Assembly (NCBI RefSeq): GCF_014196455.1 | Contig: NZ_JACIDS010000005.1 | Span: 575,088-639,087, forward strand | DNA: 64,000 bases | Origin: Kaistia hirudinis | GTDB taxonomy: Bacteria; Pseudomonadota; Alphaproteobacteria; Rhizobiales; Kaistiaceae | Direction: 5' to 3' | In this document: positions 52,427-63,500 of the stretch, piece by piece | How the letters are laid out: each line of letters opens with the position of its first letter | Numbering within the stretch: the stretch's first letter is position 1 | Program-made: the position numbers and the translations under genes | The notes under the pieces: generated by a model | Databases searched by the model: none | The model's input: the letters and a program-made list of their open reading frames with translations, nothing else | Told to the model about the DNA's origin: nothing

Positions 52427-52445
52427 GTCTGATTTAAGGGCTGGC

Positions 52446-53591
52446 CTAGCCGTCCACCAACGCGACGCGTTGGCCCGGATGGCGTTCGATCCGGCCGGCG
52501 AGATCGAGTTCGATCAGCAGCACCTGAACCACGGAAGCCGGAAGGCCCGTGAAGCGGATCAGGTCGTCGATGACGGTCGGCACCGGCCCGAGCGCCTCCA
52601 GCAGCAGCGCCCGGTCGCCCTCCCCCGGCTCCGGCCGCCGGTCGAGGTCGGTCTCGCCCGCGGGCTCCGACCAATCCGGCGGGGGCGAAAAAGCGCGGCC
52701 GAGCATCGGCGCGAGCATGGCGACGATGTCGTCGACCGCCGTCACCAGATGCGCGCCCTCCTTGATGAGCCGGTTGGCGCCCGCGGCGCGCGGGTCGAGC
52801 GGCGAGCCCGGCACGGCGAAGACGACCCTGCCCTGCTGGCCGGCGAGACGCGCCGTGATCAGCGAACCCGAACGCTCCGCCGCCTCGACGACCACGACGC
52901 CCGCGGCGACTCCGGAAACGAGCCGGTTCCGGCGCGGAAAATCGCGCGCCCGCGGCTCCCAGCCGAGCGGCATTTCGGAAATGTGGGCACCGCCCTGCTG
53001 GATGATGCGCGCGGCGAGCGCCTCGTTTTCCGGCGGGTAGAGCCGATCGAGCCCGCCGGCGAAGACGGCGAGCGTGCCCGCCTCAAGCGCCGCCTCATGC
53101 GCGGCGGCGTCGATGCCGCGCGCAAGGCCCGACGCCACGACGAAGCCCTCGCGCCCGAGGTCCCGCGCCAGGATCTGCGCCATCTTGCGGCCGGCGACGG
53201 AGGCATTGCGGGCGCCGACGATCGCAACCATGGGCTGGATCATCAGCCGCTCGCCGGTGCCGCGGACAGCGATGAGCGGGGGCGGCGCGTCGATTTCGCG
53301 CAGCCAGGGCGGATAGTCCCCCTCCCCGATCGCGACGATGCGCGCGCCGAGACGCGCCAGCCCCACGAGCTCGCGCTCGGCCTCGGCGGCATCCGCGATG
53401 CGGATCTTCCGTCCCGTGCGGCCGGCGAGGCCTGGCAGCGCTTCGAGCGAGGCGGCGGCGGAACCGAAATGATTGACGAGGTCGCGGAACGTCGCCGGTC
53501 CGACATTCTCGCTGCGGATCAGGCGCAACCAGGCGATGCGCTGGTCGTCCGTGAGCCGGATCGAGGCTGAGCGTTGCACCGCATGGTTCAT
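52446..53591 (-). CDS. dprA: DNA-processing protein DprA
   Basis: This 381-aa Rossmann-fold protein binds incoming single-stranded DNA and loads RecA. Landmarks are [68 protein letters not shown] and [34 protein letters not shown] helix-hairpin-helix region is N-terminal, and a winged-helix DML1-like domain ends the protein ([29 protein letters not shown]). It lies between plsY and topA, the usual order in this lineage. Confidence 0.94.
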   Translation of the reverse strand: MNHAVQRSASIRLTDDQRIAWLRLIRSENVGPATFRDLVNHFGSAAASLEALPGLAGRTGRKIRIADAAEAERELVGLARLGARIVAIGEGDYPPWLREIDAPPPLIAVRGTGERLMIQPMVAIVGARNASVAGRKMAQILARDLGREGFVVASGLARGIDAAAHEAALEAGTLAVFAGGLDRLYPPENEALAARIIQQGGAHISEMPLGWEPRARDFPRRNRLVSGVAAGVVVVEAAERSGSLITARLAGQQGRVVFAVPGSPLDPRAAGANRLIKEGAHLVTAVDDIVAMLAPMLGRAFSPPPDWSEPAGETDLDRRPEPGEGDRALLLEALGPVPTVIDDLIRFTGLPASVVQVLLIELDLAGRIERHPGQRVALVDG

Positions 53592-53663
53592 GCGGCGCGC
53601 CTGAATGGGAACAGCGGCATCCGGCCCCCCACGGACGAGACCGCCCGAAGCCCAGGAAAGAGA

Positions 53664-54266
53664 TCAGCCCTTCTGGCCGATCCGGCTTTCCTTGCCGGCC
53701 AGCAGGCGCGAGATATTCGCGCTATGCTTGTACCAGATCAGCACGGTTAGCAAGCCGAACAAGGCGGACCGCCGCCAATCGCCGAGCGCCAGCATGACGA
53801 GCGGCGTCGCCAGCGAGGCGATCAGCGCTGCCAGCGACGAATAGCGGGTGATGCCGGCGACCGCGAGCCAGATGGCGGCGAAGACTACCGCGATCGGCCA
53901 GGAGATCCCGATCAGAATGCCGAGGAAGGTCGCGACGCCCTTGCCGCCGCGAAAGCCGAGCCAGATCGGGAAGATATGGCCGAGAAACGCGCCGAGCCCC
54001 GCGACCAGCGCCGCATCCGTGCCCCAGCGATCCGCGATCAGCACTGCCGCCGTGCCTTTCAGCGCATCGCAGATCAGCGTCGCGGCAGCCAGCCAGCGAT
54101 TGCCGGTGCGCAGCACATTGGTGGCGCCGATATTGCCCGAACCGATCGCACGGATATCGCCGAGCCCGGCGGCCCGTGTGAGCAGCAGGCCGAAGGGGAT
54201 CGACCCCAGGAGATAGCCGAGCACCAAAACGCCGACCGTCAGCGCCGGCCCGATCTGCCAATCCAT
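53664..54266 (-). CDS. plsY: Acyl-phosphate:glycerol-3-phosphate acyltransferase PlsY
   Basis: This 200-aa inner-membrane enzyme makes lysophosphatidic acid from acyl-phosphate, the first step of phospholipid synthesis. Conserved segments are [36 protein letters not shown] (motif 1), [23 protein letters not shown] (motif 2) and [26 protein letters not shown] near the C-terminus. It follows pyrC downstream by 63 nt and precedes dprA by 72 nt. Confidence 0.94.
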   Translation of the reverse strand: MDWQIGPALTVGVLVLGYLLGSIPFGLLLTRAAGLGDIRAIGSGNIGATNVLRTGNRWLAAATLICDALKGTAAVLIADRWGTDAALVAGLGAFLGHIFPIWLGFRGGKGVATFLGILIGISWPIAVVFAAIWLAVAGITRYSSLAALIASLATPLVMLALGDWRRSALFGLLTVLIWYKHSANISRLLAGKESRIGQKG

Positions 54267-54329
54267 CCCGTTCGCCCCAGCCTGTCGCGCAACCGCCCCT
54301 CGGCTGCGCCTCGCACGTTCGCAATTATC

Positions 54330-55655
54330 TCAAGCCGCGGCGCTTTCATAGACGCTGCGACCCGCGACGATCGTGCGCAGCACGGCGCCCTGGAACCGCG
54401 CACCCTCGAAGGGCGTGTTCTTGGATCGCGAGTGAAGCCGATCGGCCTCGCAGATCCACGGACGGACGAGATCGACTACCACGAGATCGGCCGGCGCACC
54501 GGCGGCAAGCCGCCCCGCCTCCATGCCGAGCAACGCGGCCGGCCGCACCGTCAACGCCTTGAGCAGCGGCACGAGATCGCATTCGCCATTGTGATAGAGG
54601 CGGAGCGCAGCGGCGAGCAGCGTCTCCAGCCCGACGGCGCCGTCGGCCGCCTCGGCGAAGGGATGCCGCTTGGTGTCGACATCCTGCGGGTCGTGGCTCG
54701 ATACGATCACATCGATCGTGCCATCCGCGACGCCCTCGATCATGGCCTGGCGGTCCGCCTCGGAGCGCAGAGGGGGCGACAGGCGGAAGAAGGTGCGATA
54801 CGGCCCGATATCGAGCTCGTTCAGCGCCAGATGCGTGACCGAGACGCCGCAGGAGACGGCGAGCCCGGCGCGCTTGGCGCGGCGGATCACGTCCAGCGAT
54901 TCGGCGCAGGAGATCTGCGCGGCGTGGTAGCGCCCGCCGGTGAGCGCGGCGAGGCGCACGTCCCGCTCGACCACGATGATCTCGGCTTCCTTCGGGATGC
55001 CCGGCAGGCCGAGGCGCGTCGCCGTCTCGCCCTCATTCATCACCCCCGAACCCGACAGATGCGGATCGACCGGATGATTGACGATCAGCGCGCCGAAATC
55101 GCGGCCATAGGTGAGCGCGCGGCGCAGCACCAGGGCATTGTCGACCGAATGGCGCCCATCGGTGAAGCCGACAGCGCCGGCGGCCTTCAGGAGGCCGAGT
55201 TCGGTCATTTCGCGCCCGGCGAGACCCTTGGTCATCGCCGCCATGGGCAGGACGTTGACCGCGGCCGTGTCGCGCGCGCGGCGGGCGATGAAATCGACCA
55301 GCGCGACATCGTCGATCACCGGCTCGGTATCCGGCATGGTCACGATGGTGGTGACGCCGCCGGCCGCCGCCGCGAGACCGGCCGATGCGAAGGTCTCGCG
55401 ATGCTCCGCGCCCGGCTCGCCGAGAAAGACGCGCATGTCGACGAGGCCCGGAATGACCGCAGCGCCACGGCAATCCACCGTCTCGGCGCCCAGGGGCGGC
55501 GTTGGCGCAGACGATGCCGGGCCGGCATAGAGAATGCGGCCCTCGGCCGTGTGCACCACACCCGGCGCATCGAAGCCGCTCGCCGGATCAATGACGCGAC
55601 CACCTTCGAGGACGAGCGGGCGGGCCGGCTCGGAGAGCTTGCCGGCGATCATCAT
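54330..55655 (-). CDS. pyrC: Dihydroorotase PyrC (class I-like)
   Basis: This 441-aa amidohydrolase acts in pyrimidine synthesis. It has [10 protein letters not shown], then [21 protein letters not shown] where the canonical metal motif DxHxH is instead DMRVF. The carbamylated-lysine region and [13 protein letters not shown] are also altered or only partly conserved. Loss of the DxHxH histidines is typical of the non-catalytic PyrC/PyrX type that assembles with PyrB, so activity is uncertain. The ATG at 55655 overlaps the pyrB stop. Confidence 0.85.
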   Translation of the reverse strand: MMIAGKLSEPARPLVLEGGRVIDPASGFDAPGVVHTAEGRILYAGPASSAPTPPLGAETVDCRGAAVIPGLVDMRVFLGEPGAEHRETFASAGLAAAAGGVTTIVTMPDTEPVIDDVALVDFIARRARDTAAVNVLPMAAMTKGLAGREMTELGLLKAAGAVGFTDGRHSVDNALVLRRALTYGRDFGALIVNHPVDPHLSGSGVMNEGETATRLGLPGIPKEAEIIVVERDVRLAALTGGRYHAAQISCAESLDVIRRAKRAGLAVSCGVSVTHLALNELDIGPYRTFFRLSPPLRSEADRQAMIEGVADGTIDVIVSSHDPQDVDTKRHPFAEAADGAVGLETLLAAALRLYHNGECDLVPLLKALTVRPAALLGMEAGRLAAGAPADLVVVDLVRPWICEADRLHSRSKNTPFEGARFQGAVLRTIVAGRSVYESAAA

Positions 55656-56635
55656 GCGCCTCCGTTCGGCAGGTTGCGCGCGAGCGCCTCGAGGACCGCC
55701 ATGCGTACGGCAACGCCCATCTCGACCTGTTCGCGGATGAGGCTCTGCGGCCCGTCCGCAATGGCCGAATCGATCTCGACGCCGCGATTCATGGGCCCCG
55801 GGTGCATGACGAGCGCATCGGGCTTCGCGAAGGCGAGCTTCTCGGCGTCGAGGCCGAAGAAGTGGAAATATTCGCGCACCGACGGCACAAAGGAGCCGTC
55901 CATGCGCTCGCGCTGCAGGCGCAGCATCATGACGATGTCGGCGCCCTCCAGACCCTTCCGCATATCGGTAAAGGTCGAGACGCCCAGTCGGTCGAGTGCG
56001 CGCGGCAGCAGCGTCGATGGGCCGACGCAGCGCACCTCCGCGCCGAGCGCGTTCAGGAGCAGGATGTTGGAACGGGCGACACGCGAATGCAGGATGTCGC
56101 CGCAGATCGCGACGCGCAGCCCGTATATGTCGCCCTTGTGCCGGCGGATGGTGAGCGCGTCGAGCAGGGCCTGGGTCGGATGCTCATGCGCGCCGTCGCC
56201 GGCATTGATGACGGCGCAGCCGACCTTCTGCGCGAGCAGATGAACGGCGCCGGCGGCGTGATGGCGCACGACCAAGAGGTCGGGGTTCATCGCGTTCAGC
56301 GTCATCGCCGTGTCGATGAGCGTCTCGCCCTTCTTCACCGAAGACGAGCCGACCGACATGTTCATCACGTCGGCGCCGAGCCGCTTTCCGGCGAGTTCGA
56401 ACGAGGATTGGGTCCGGGTCGAGGCCTCGAAGAAGAGGTTGATCTGCGTGCGGCCACGCAGCACCGTCTTCTTCTTCTCCACCTGCCGGCTCACGCTGAC
56501 CGCCTCTTCGGCGAGGTCGAGAAGCGCGACGATTTCTTCGGGGAGAAGGCCTTCGATTCCGAGCAGGTGGCGGTGCGCGAACACCGCCGCGGGTGAGGCC
56601 GCGACCGGGGAAGGATGCTCTGTCATCAAAGCCAT
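55652..56635 (-). CDS. pyrB: Aspartate carbamoyltransferase catalytic subunit PyrB
   Basis: This 327-aa enzyme joins carbamoyl phosphate and aspartate. The carbamoyl-phosphate site is [20 protein letters not shown], the lysine loop [28 protein letters not shown] is conserved, and [16 protein letters not shown] closes the active site. The N-terminus is [13 protein letters not shown] 56626 is an alternative start three codons later. pyrC overlaps its 3' end. It is divergent from the sugar ABC importer operon. Confidence 0.95.
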   Translation of the reverse strand: MALMTEHPSPVAASPAAVFAHRHLLGIEGLLPEEIVALLDLAEEAVSVSRQVEKKKTVLRGRTQINLFFEASTRTQSSFELAGKRLGADVMNMSVGSSSVKKGETLIDTAMTLNAMNPDLLVVRHHAAGAVHLLAQKVGCAVINAGDGAHEHPTQALLDALTIRRHKGDIYGLRVAICGDILHSRVARSNILLLNALGAEVRCVGPSTLLPRALDRLGVSTFTDMRKGLEGADIVMMLRLQRERMDGSFVPSVREYFHFFGLDAEKLAFAKPDALVMHPGPMNRGVEIDSAIADGPQSLIREQVEMGVAVRMAVLEALARNLPNGGA

Positions 56636-56723
56636 CGCTATAGGGATATTGCGCCCGCTCGGCAAGGCGACGAACCGCAGCAGGCCGCGTTGTGCACGGC
56701 TCCTTCGGCCGCGCCCCGTGCAA

Positions 56724-56740
56724 CCGCCTTGACAAGGCGG
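56724..56740. promoter_or_regulatory. 17-bp perfect palindrome upstream of the sugar ABC operon (candidate operator)
   Basis: CCGCCTTG-A-CAAGGCGG is perfectly symmetrical and contains TTGACA, so a bound repressor would cover a possible -35 hexamer. It lies 88 bp before the binding-protein ATG and 88 bp from the divergent pyrB start. The regulator is not encoded nearby. Confidence 0.45.
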
Positions 56741-56828
56741 CGCTGGTCCGACTGACTTCGGTCTATCTCGCGGCGGGCGCCGATGGAACGGCAGTCCGAG
56801 GGAGGCGCGAGCAGGGAGGAAAATACCA

Positions 56829-57851
56829 ATGACCCGATTCACGGGAATGCTGTCGCTCGCCGCGCTTGCGGCGACGCTTCTCGCCGGTTCGGCGCTCGCC
56901 GACACCGCCGACAAGAAGATTGCCCTGTCCAACAACTACGCCGGTAATTCCTGGCGGCAGGCGATGCTGAGGAGCTGGGACAAGGTGACGAAGCCCGCCG
57001 TACAGGCCGGCATCGTCGCCGCTGCCGATCCGTTCACCACGGCCGAGAACCAGGTGACCGAGCAGGCCGCGCAGATCCAGAACCTCGTGCTGCAGGGCTA
57101 CAACGCGATCGTCCTCAACGCTGCTTCGCCTGACGCGCTGAACGGCGCAGTCAAGGAAGCCTGCGACGCCGGCGTGATCGTCGTCTCGTTCGACGGTATC
57201 GTCACCGAGCCCTGCGCATGGCGCATCGCGGTCGACTTCAAGACCATGGGCAAGGACGAGATCACCTATCTGAAGGACAAGCTGCCGAACGGCGGCAACG
57301 TCCTCGAGATCCGCGGCCTCGCCGGCGTGTTCGTGGACGACGAGATCTCGAAGGGCATCCATGAGGGCGCCACCGAGAACCCGCAGTTCAAGATCGTCGG
57401 CTCCGTGCATGGCGACTGGGACCAGGCCAAGGCCCAGGCGGCCGTCGCGGGCATCCTGCCCTCGCTTCCCGACGACATCGTCGCGGTGGTGACGCAGGGC
57501 GGCGACGGCTATGGCGCGGCGCAGGCCTTCAAGGCGGCCGGCCGCAAGATGCCGATCATCGTCATGGGCAACCGCCAGGACGAGCTCGCCTGGTGGAAGG
57601 AGCAGAAGGACGCGAACGGCTACGAGACCTATTCGGCCTCGATCGCGCCCGGCGTCTCCACGCTCGCCTTCTGGGTCGCCCAGCAGATCCTCGACGGCAA
57701 GGAAGTGCCGAAGGATCTCGTCGTTCCGTTCCTGCGGATCGACCAGGCCGGCCTTGAGAAGGCGCTCGAGACAACCGAGAAGGGCGGCGTCGCCAATGTC
57801 GAGTACACCGCGGAAGACGCCCAGAAGGTCGTCGACGCGGCCAAGAAGTAA
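56829..57851 (+). CDS. Sugar ABC transporter, periplasmic substrate-binding protein (ribose/RbsB type)
   Basis: This 340-aa exported protein has the signal peptide [22 protein letters not shown]. The mature part starts [23 protein letters not shown] and contains [42 protein letters not shown], the periplasmic binding-protein type I fold (Peripla_BP_4). The sugar cannot be named from sequence. AGGGAGGAAAA is its ribosome site. It leads a four-gene importer; a hairpin separates it from the ATPase gene. Confidence 0.92.
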   Translation: MTRFTGMLSLAALAATLLAGSALADTADKKIALSNNYAGNSWRQAMLRSWDKVTKPAVQAGIVAAADPFTTAENQVTEQAAQIQNLVLQGYNAIVLNAASPDALNGAVKEACDAGVIVVSFDGIVTEPCAWRIAVDFKTMGKDEITYLKDKLPNGGNVLEIRGLAGVFVDDEISKGIHEGATENPQFKIVGSVHGDWDQAKAQAAVAGILPSLPDDIVAVVTQGGDGYGAAQAFKAAGRKMPIIVMGNRQDELAWWKEQKDANGYETYSASIAPGVSTLAFWVAQQILDGKEVPKDLVVPFLRIDQAGLEKALETTEKGGVANVEYTAEDAQKVVDAAKK

Positions 57852-57868
57852 GACCCAGCCATACGCTG

Positions 57869-57894
57869 ACGGATCGCCCTCGGGGGCGGTCCGT
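57869..57894 (+). terminator. Intercistronic stem-loop after the sugar-binding protein gene
   Basis: ACGGATCGCCC pairs with GGGCGGTCCGT (one G-U pair) around a TCGG loop. There is no U tract. Such hairpins after a binding-protein gene usually allow partial termination or protect the upstream mRNA, giving excess binding protein. Confidence 0.6.
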
Positions 57895-57949
57895 CGTCTC
57901 ATCCGGAACGTCCCTCCGCGGGACTGAACCAGTATCCTGGAAAGCCTGA

Positions 57950-59413
57950 ATGTCCCGCGCGGAAGTCCCGATCATCAGCCTCGACGGCGTCGTCAAGAGC
58001 TTCGGCGCCGTCCGGGCGCTCCAGGGCGTCGACCTCGCCTGCCGCAAGGGCGAGTGCATCGGCCTCGTCGGCCATAATGGCGCCGGCAAGTCGACGCTGA
58101 TGAACCTGCTCGCCGGCGTGTTCAGCGCCGAAGGCCGGATCGCGCTCGACGGCGTCGACACGGCCGATCGCTATTCCGTGGCGGTGGCGCAGGCGCACGG
58201 CATTCGCTGCGTCTTCCAGGAACTCTCGCTCTGCCCGAACCTGACGGTCGCCGAAAATGCGCGCATCATGCATGCGTCGCTGAAGGGGATCGGCTGGCGC
58301 AAGCGCGCCGGCGCTCTGATAATCGCCCAGCTCGACCTCGTTTTCCCCGGTCACGGCATATCGGCTGGCGACGTCGTCGGCGATCTGCCGATCGCGCGGC
58401 GCCAGATGGTCGAGATCGCCCGCGCCTTCACGGTCACCGCTGCGGCGGCGCGCCTCGTCATCCTCGACGAGCCGACCTCCTCGCTCGACGCGCATCAGGC
58501 CGGCCAGCTCCTCGCCTTCGTGCGCCGCTTCGTCGCCGAGGGCGGCTGCGTCGTGCTGATTTCGCACCTGCTCGGCGAGATCCTCTCCACCGCCGATCGC
58601 GTTGTCGTCATGAAAGATGGCCGCGTCGTGGCCGAGCGTCCCGCGGCCGAGTTCACCCGCGCCTCGCTGGTCGCGGCGATGGGCACGGTCGCGCGCGAAG
58701 AGGCCGGACGCGGCGAAGCGACGGTGCGGCGCAGCGGATCGCCGCGCGTGCGCGTCGCCGCAGAGCGTCGCGCCGGCGGCATCGAATTCACCGCCCATCA
58801 GGGCGAGATCGTCGGCCTCGCCGGGCTCGGCGGCCAGGGCCAGTCCGAGATGCTGGTCCGCATCTTCGACGCGGCCCGCCGGGCGGATCGCGACATCGAT
58901 GTCTCGGGCGGCGTGGCCCTCGTCGCCGGCGACCGCCAGACCGACGGCGTCTTTCCGCTCTGGTCGATCGCCGAGAACATCACGATCGCCTCGCTGGCGC
59001 GCCTGCGCCGCGGCTTCCTGATCGACCGCGCCAAGACCTCCGCCATGGCCGAGACCTGGAAGGCCCGCATCGCGATCCGCACGCCCGACGTCGACAATCC
59101 GATCCTCTCGCTCTCCGGCGGCAATCAGCAGAAGGCGCTGTTCGCCCGCGCGCTCGGCTCGACCGCCGAGACGGTGCTGATGGACGATCCGATGCGAGGT
59201 GTCGACATCGGCACCAAGCAGGAGGTCTACGACATGATCCGCTCGGAGGCTGCGGGCGGGCGCACCTTCCTCTGGTACACGACGGAAATGGACGAGCTCC
59301 GCCACTGCGACCATGTCTATGTCTTCCGCGACCAGCACATCGTGGCCGATCTCTCGCGCGGCGAACTGACCGAGGAGAAGATCCTGCACGCCTCGTTCGC
59401 GGAGGTCGCATGA
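57950..59413 (+). CDS. Sugar ABC transporter ATP-binding protein (RbsA/MglA type, two ATPase domains)
   Basis: This 487-aa protein has two fused nucleotide-binding domains. The first has Walker [13 protein letters not shown] (about residues 44-55) and Walker [12 protein letters not shown]. The second has a degenerate P-loop region ([14 protein letters not shown]), a good signature [17 protein letters not shown] and Walker [12 protein letters not shown], as is normal for this family. It powers the importer with the two permeases. The stop overlaps the first permease start by four bases. Confidence 0.92.
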   Translation: MSRAEVPIISLDGVVKSFGAVRALQGVDLACRKGECIGLVGHNGAGKSTLMNLLAGVFSAEGRIALDGVDTADRYSVAVAQAHGIRCVFQELSLCPNLTVAENARIMHASLKGIGWRKRAGALIIAQLDLVFPGHGISAGDVVGDLPIARRQMVEIARAFTVTAAAARLVILDEPTSSLDAHQAGQLLAFVRRFVAEGGCVVLISHLLGEILSTADRVVVMKDGRVVAERPAAEFTRASLVAAMGTVAREEAGRGEATVRRSGSPRVRVAAERRAGGIEFTAHQGEIVGLAGLGGQGQSEMLVRIFDAARRADRDIDVSGGVALVAGDRQTDGVFPLWSIAENITIASLARLRRGFLIDRAKTSAMAETWKARIAIRTPDVDNPILSLSGGNQQKALFARALGSTAETVLMDDPMRGVDIGTKQEVYDMIRSEAAGGRTFLWYTTEMDELRHCDHVYVFRDQHIVADLSRGELTEEKILHASFAEVA

Positions 59414-60429
59414 CCGGCTCCGCCCTCTCGCCGCGGCTGCTGCGCAGCCTCCTGCCGGCGCTCTCGCTCGCCGCGCTGCTGATCGCCATCTTCTGGCTGC
59501 AGCCGCGCGCCATGAGCTATGTCGGCTTCAACCTGATGCTGAACCTCGCGATCCCGATCGCGCTGGCGACCATCGCGCAGATGTGCGTGATCACGGTCAA
59601 CGATCTCGATCTCTCGATCGGCACCTATGTCGGCTTTGTCGCCTGCGTCGGCGCGACGCTGCTGTCGGGCGGCGTCGGCGCGCTGCCTCTGGTCAAGGAT
59701 CTGCAGGCGAGCGGCACCCTGCCCACGGACCTGCCCTGGCTGCTGACGACGCCGCTCGCCGGCATCCTCGTCCTCGCGCTCGGCATCGTCGTCTATGCCC
59801 TGCTCGGCGCGCTGATCTACTGGCGCGACCTGCCCTCGATCGTCGTCACGCTCGGCATGTCCTTCGTCTGGCTCGGCCTCTCGGTCGTCATCCTGCCGGT
59901 TCCCGGCGGTGCAGCGCCGGGCTGGATCCGCTCGCTGATGACGCTGAAGCCGCCCTTCATCCCGTTCCCGATCATCGCGGCCGCGGTGATCGCGATCTTC
60001 GCGCACATCCTGATCATGCGCACCTCCTATGGCGCGGTGCTGCGCGGGGCCGGCGGCAATCCGCGCGCCATCGAGCGCGCCGGCTGGTCGCTGCTCAAGG
60101 TCAAGGTCGCCATGTTCGCGCTGGCCGGCTTCTTCGGCATGCTGGCGGGCCTCTCGCTCGTCGGCCTGACGACGTCGGGCGACGCCAATATCGCGCTCCG
60201 CTACACGCTGCTGTCGATCGCGGGCGTCATCCTCGGCGGCGGCGAATTCGTCGGCGGCCGGATCTCGCCCGTCGGCGCGGTGATCGGCGCGGCGACGCTG
60301 ACGCTCGCCGGCTCGTTCCTGTCGTTCCTGCGCATCCCGCCGGATTGGCAGATCGGCGCGCAGGGCGCGATCCTGATCATCGTGCTGGCGCTCCGGGCGC
60401 TGATCGACCATGCGGAGAAACGTCGATGA
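59410..60429 (+). CDS. Sugar ABC transporter permease (RbsC family)
   Basis: This 339-aa inner-membrane protein has the BPD_transp_2 pattern: [38 protein letters not shown]. It also has [25 protein letters not shown] and [34 protein letters not shown], the ATPase-coupling loop, and [19 protein letters not shown] near the end. The start overlaps the ATPase stop and its own stop overlaps the next permease, both by four bases. Confidence 0.92.
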   Translation: MTGSALSPRLLRSLLPALSLAALLIAIFWLQPRAMSYVGFNLMLNLAIPIALATIAQMCVITVNDLDLSIGTYVGFVACVGATLLSGGVGALPLVKDLQASGTLPTDLPWLLTTPLAGILVLALGIVVYALLGALIYWRDLPSIVVTLGMSFVWLGLSVVILPVPGGAAPGWIRSLMTLKPPFIPFPIIAAAVIAIFAHILIMRTSYGAVLRGAGGNPRAIERAGWSLLKVKVAMFALAGFFGMLAGLSLVGLTTSGDANIALRYTLLSIAGVILGGGEFVGGRISPVGAVIGAATLTLAGSFLSFLRIPPDWQIGAQGAILIIVLALRALIDHAEKRR

Positions 60430-61394
60430 GCGATGCAGCGAGCCCGCCCTCCCCGCTCCGCCGCCTGATGGCGCGACCCTGGCTTTGGGCCTATGTCGCC
60501 GCCTTCGCCGTGTTCATCGTGACGATCCTCTTCACCGGCGGACGCAGCGGCGGCGAGGTCGCGACAGCCGCCTTCACCTTCGCGACCTTCTCCGTGATCG
60601 TCGGCATCGGGCAGATGTTCGTCGTCACGCTCGGCCCGGGCAATGTCGACCTCTCCATCCCCGCCACCATCACGCTCGCCGGCGCGGTGGCGACCAAGAT
60701 CATGGATACGCAGGATGGCATGATCCTGGTCGGGCTGCTCGTCGCGCTCGCCTGCGGCGCCGCCGTCGGCATCTTCAATTACGGCCTGATCATCCTCCTC
60801 CGCATCCCGCCTATCATCGCGACGCTCTCGTCGAGCTTCCTCGTCCAGTCGACGGCGATCGCCTATGGCCGCGGCATCCGTATCAAGCCGCCGCCCGCAC
60901 TGGCGGATTTCACGACGAGCCAGGTCTTCGGCATGCCCGTGCTCGCGATCTGCGTGATCCTGCTCGCCGCCGTCATGGAGGTGGTGCTGCGGCGCACCCT
61001 CTATGGGCGCTGGGTGACCGCGATCGGCCAGAACATCCGCGCCGCCCGCCTCGCCGGCGTCCCGGTCGGGCGCACGCGCTTCGCGGCTTATATGATGAGC
61101 GCCGTCTTCGCGGGCCTCTGCGGCTATCTGCTCTCCGGCTTCTCCGGCGGCTCGTCGCTCTCCATGGGCGAGGAATATCTGCTGACCTCGATCGCGCTGG
61201 TCGTCATCGGCGGCTCTTCGGTCGCGGGCGGCAATTCCAACGTGCCCGGGCTTTGGGGCGCGGCGCTGTTCCTCTTCCTCGTCGTGACCATGCTGAACAC
61301 CTATGGCTTCGGCGCGGGCCTGCGCTATCTCGCCACGGGCGCGATCATCATCGCCGTCATCGTTGCGGCGAGCCGGCGCCGGACGGCACGCTGA
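60426..61394 (+). CDS. Sugar ABC transporter permease, second subunit (RbsC family)
   Basis: This 322-aa inner-membrane protein shows VGIGQMFVVTLGPGNVDLSIPATITLAGAVATKI, IPPIIATLSSSFLVQSTAIAYGRG, and the coupling loop GQNIRAARLAGVPVGRTRFAAYMMSAVFAGL. VVIGGSSVAGGNSNVPGLWGA ends the pattern. It pairs with the preceding permease as a heterodimer. The ATG at 60426 overlaps the previous stop by four bases. It is last in the importer operon. Confidence 0.92.
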   Translation: MSDAASPPSPLRRLMARPWLWAYVAAFAVFIVTILFTGGRSGGEVATAAFTFATFSVIVGIGQMFVVTLGPGNVDLSIPATITLAGAVATKIMDTQDGMILVGLLVALACGAAVGIFNYGLIILLRIPPIIATLSSSFLVQSTAIAYGRGIRIKPPPALADFTTSQVFGMPVLAICVILLAAVMEVVLRRTLYGRWVTAIGQNIRAARLAGVPVGRTRFAAYMMSAVFAGLCGYLLSGFSGGSSLSMGEEYLLTSIALVVIGGSSVAGGNSNVPGLWGAALFLFLVVTMLNTYGFGAGLRYLATGAIIIAVIVAASRRRTAR

Positions 61395-61458
61395 ATCGCC
61401 GCATCGCCTTGTTATCGTCCGCCTCGTCGCGATATGAAGGCGGCCAGGAGAACGAAGC

Positions 61459-61911
61459 ATGACGACGTGGCAGAGCAGCGAGGAGATCGAGAAGGCCAAG
61501 CGGCCCCCGCGCTCCGTCCAGCAGGCGATGATGCGCGGCTTTGCCTGCCGGTGCCCGGCCTGCGGCTCAGGCCGCGTCTTCAACGGCTATCTCAAGGTCG
61601 TCGACCGCTGCGACGCCTGCGGCGAGGATCTGTCGCACCAGCGCGCCGACGACGCGCCGCCCTATTTCACGATCGTGGCGGTCGGCCACATCATCGTCCC
61701 GCTGATCCTGATCGTCGAGACGACGTTCCATCTCTCGAACTTCGCAAATCTGGCGATCTGGCTGCCGCTGACCCTCATCCTCACGCTCGTGCTTCTGCGG
61801 CCGATCAAGGGTGCCGTCGTCGGAATGCAATGGGCCCTCTATATGCATGGCTTCGACCCGGACGGCGCCATCGACGAGGCTCCCGCAGCATGGAAGCCTG
61901 ACAGTTTGTGA
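61459..61911 (+). CDS. DUF983 family membrane protein
   Basis: This 150-aa protein has an N-terminal zinc-ribbon-like part with two CxxC pairs (FACRCPACGSGRVF and DRCDACGEDLSHQRADDAPPYF), then two hydrophobic segments (IVAVGHIIVPLILIV and WLPLTLILTLVLLRPI). It ends in a short soluble tail. These are the defining features of DUF983, whose function is unknown. The ATG at 61459 follows GGAGAACGA. It is 64 nt after the permease gene. Confidence 0.9.
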   Translation: MTTWQSSEEIEKAKRPPRSVQQAMMRGFACRCPACGSGRVFNGYLKVVDRCDACGEDLSHQRADDAPPYFTIVAVGHIIVPLILIVETTFHLSNFANLAIWLPLTLILTLVLLRPIKGAVVGMQWALYMHGFDPDGAIDEAPAAWKPDSL

Positions 61912-61992
61912 CCTGAGGCAGCAGGCCAAGACTGCCCGGCGCGACCGGCGAGCCGTCAAGCTATCTCGCCGCCCGAATCTTCAGAGCATCTC

Positions 61993-63159
61993 ATGACCAG
62001 CGCAGCAATTCGCGAGCAGGATGGCGGCGGAATGCGTGGCCTCGTCGCGGCGATCGGATCGATCGCCGGCGTCGGCCTCGGCTTCTCCATCACGCTGCCG
62101 CTCCTCGCCCTCACCCTCGAGGATCGCGGGATCTCCTCGACCTGGATCGGCATCAACACGGCCTTCTGGGGCCTGTCGTCGCTGGCGATCACGCCCTTCG
62201 TGTCGCGGATCGCGGCCCGGCTCGGCACGGCCCAGGCGCTCGCCCTCTCGATCCTGGCGCTCGCCGCGGCCCTGCCGCTCTTCTATCTCTCGCCCTTCTG
62301 GCTGTGGTTCCCGCTCCGCCTGGTGGCCGGCGCCGCGCTCACGACCACCTTCGTGCTGTCCGAGTTCTGGATCAATGTCGCGGCGCCGCCCGGCAAGCGC
62401 GGCGTCGTCATGGGCATCTATGCGACGGTGCTGTCGATCGGCTTCGCCATGGGCCCGGTCATCCTCTATTTCACCGGCACGCACGGCATGGTGCCCTTCG
62501 TGGTCGGCGCGGCCGTGCTGGCGGTCGGCACGCTGCCGGTGCTGTCCGCGCTCGGCGTGGCGCCGAAGCTGACCGATGGGCATCGCACATCCTTCGTCCG
62601 CTTCCTGTTCCTCGCTCCGGTCGCGACGGGCGCCGCCCTCCTTTTCGGCGCCATCGAGAGCGGCGCCTTCTCGCTGCTTCCGCTCTATGGCCAGCGCGTC
62701 GGTCATGCCCGCGACGTCGTGATCATGCTCGGCATCGGCGTCACGATCGGCAACATCCTGCTGCAGATGCCGATGGGCCTGCTGTCCGACCGGATCGACC
62801 GGCGCAAGCTCCTGTTCGCGATCGCGAGCTTCGGCCTGCTCGGTGCGGGGCTGCTTCCCGTGGTCTCCGCCGATTTCTGGCCCTTCATGCTGGCGCTGAC
62901 GATCTGGGGCGGCGTGGTGGGCTCGCTCTATACCGTCGGCCTCGCGCATCTCGGCTCGCGCTTCACGGGCGAGGATCTCGCCGCGGCGAACGCGGCCTTC
63001 ATCTTCTGCTATTCGCTCGGCGGTCTCGTCGGGCCGGCCACCATCGGCGCGGCGATGGATGCCTATGACCCGCAGGGATTCGCGGTCGCCGTCGCCTGCT
63101 TCTTTGCCGCCTATCTGGTACTCGTCGTCACGCGGATGCGGCACGCACAGGGCCGCTAG
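61993..63159 (+). CDS. MFS transporter
   Basis: This 388-aa protein has about twelve hydrophobic segments. The first half has [21 protein letters not shown] and [26 protein letters not shown], the loop 2-3 motif of the major facilitator superfamily. [24 protein letters not shown] marks helix 5. The second half contains [21 protein letters not shown], a repeat of the loop motif. It resembles the YcaD/UMF-like drug or sugar transporters, but the substrate is unknown. Confidence 0.88.
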   Translation: MTSAAIREQDGGGMRGLVAAIGSIAGVGLGFSITLPLLALTLEDRGISSTWIGINTAFWGLSSLAITPFVSRIAARLGTAQALALSILALAAALPLFYLSPFWLWFPLRLVAGAALTTTFVLSEFWINVAAPPGKRGVVMGIYATVLSIGFAMGPVILYFTGTHGMVPFVVGAAVLAVGTLPVLSALGVAPKLTDGHRTSFVRFLFLAPVATGAALLFGAIESGAFSLLPLYGQRVGHARDVVIMLGIGVTIGNILLQMPMGLLSDRIDRRKLLFAIASFGLLGAGLLPVVSADFWPFMLALTIWGGVVGSLYTVGLAHLGSRFTGEDLAAANAAFIFCYSLGGLVGPATIGAAMDAYDPQGFAVAVACFFAAYLVLVVTRMRHAQGR

Positions 63160-63191
63160 CATGGGTTTCGGCCGGATCGACGCTTCGTTCC

Positions 63192-63219
63192 TTGACTTTC
63201 GGCTTCGAATCCGTAGGGT
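63192..63219 (+). promoter_or_regulatory. Candidate promoter of rpmG
   Basis: CTTGACT gives a good -35 (63192-63197, TTGACT). A 16-bp spacer leads to TAGGGT. Transcription would start near 63226, about 56 nt before the rpmG ATG at 63282. Confidence 0.4.
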
Positions 63220-63281
63220 GCGCCCACGATTTCGCCGGGCCGGTCGTTCGATCGCTTGGGCAGATATTTAGAGGTTCGACC

Positions 63282-63449
63282 ATGGCCAAGGCCACCACGA
63301 TCAAGATCCGGCTCGTCAGCTCCGCCGATACGGGCTTCTTCTACGTCACGAAGAAGAATTCCCGCACCATGACCGAGAAGCTGACGGTCAAGAAGTACGA
63401 TCCCGTCGCGCGCAAGCACGTCGAGTTCCGCGAAGCGAAGATCAAGTAA
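63282..63449 (+). CDS. rpmG: 50S ribosomal protein L33
   Basis: This 55-aa protein, [20 protein letters not shown] then [13 protein letters not shown] and [20 protein letters not shown], is the L33 sequence of alphaproteobacteria. It has no CxxC pairs and so is the zinc-independent form. It is monocistronic, with its own promoter candidate and an intrinsic terminator. Confidence 0.97.
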   Translation: MAKATTIKIRLVSSADTGFFYVTKKNSRTMTEKLTVKKYDPVARKHVEFREAKIK

Positions 63450-63470
63450 CCAGCGCTTCGTTCTGACTCC

Positions 63471-63500
63471 AAAGGCACCGCTTGCGGTGCCTTTTTCTTT
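63471..63500 (+). terminator. Rho-independent terminator of rpmG
   Basis: AAAGGCACCG pairs with CGGTGCCTTT around a CTTG loop, followed by TTCTTTTT. It starts 21 nt after the rpmG stop. Confidence 0.92.

Noticed and set aside
63198..63225. TTCGAATCC resembling a tRNA T-loop upstream of rpmG
   Set aside because: No flanking T stem, acceptor or anticodon arm can be formed. The segment is better read as promoter spacer and leader of rpmG.
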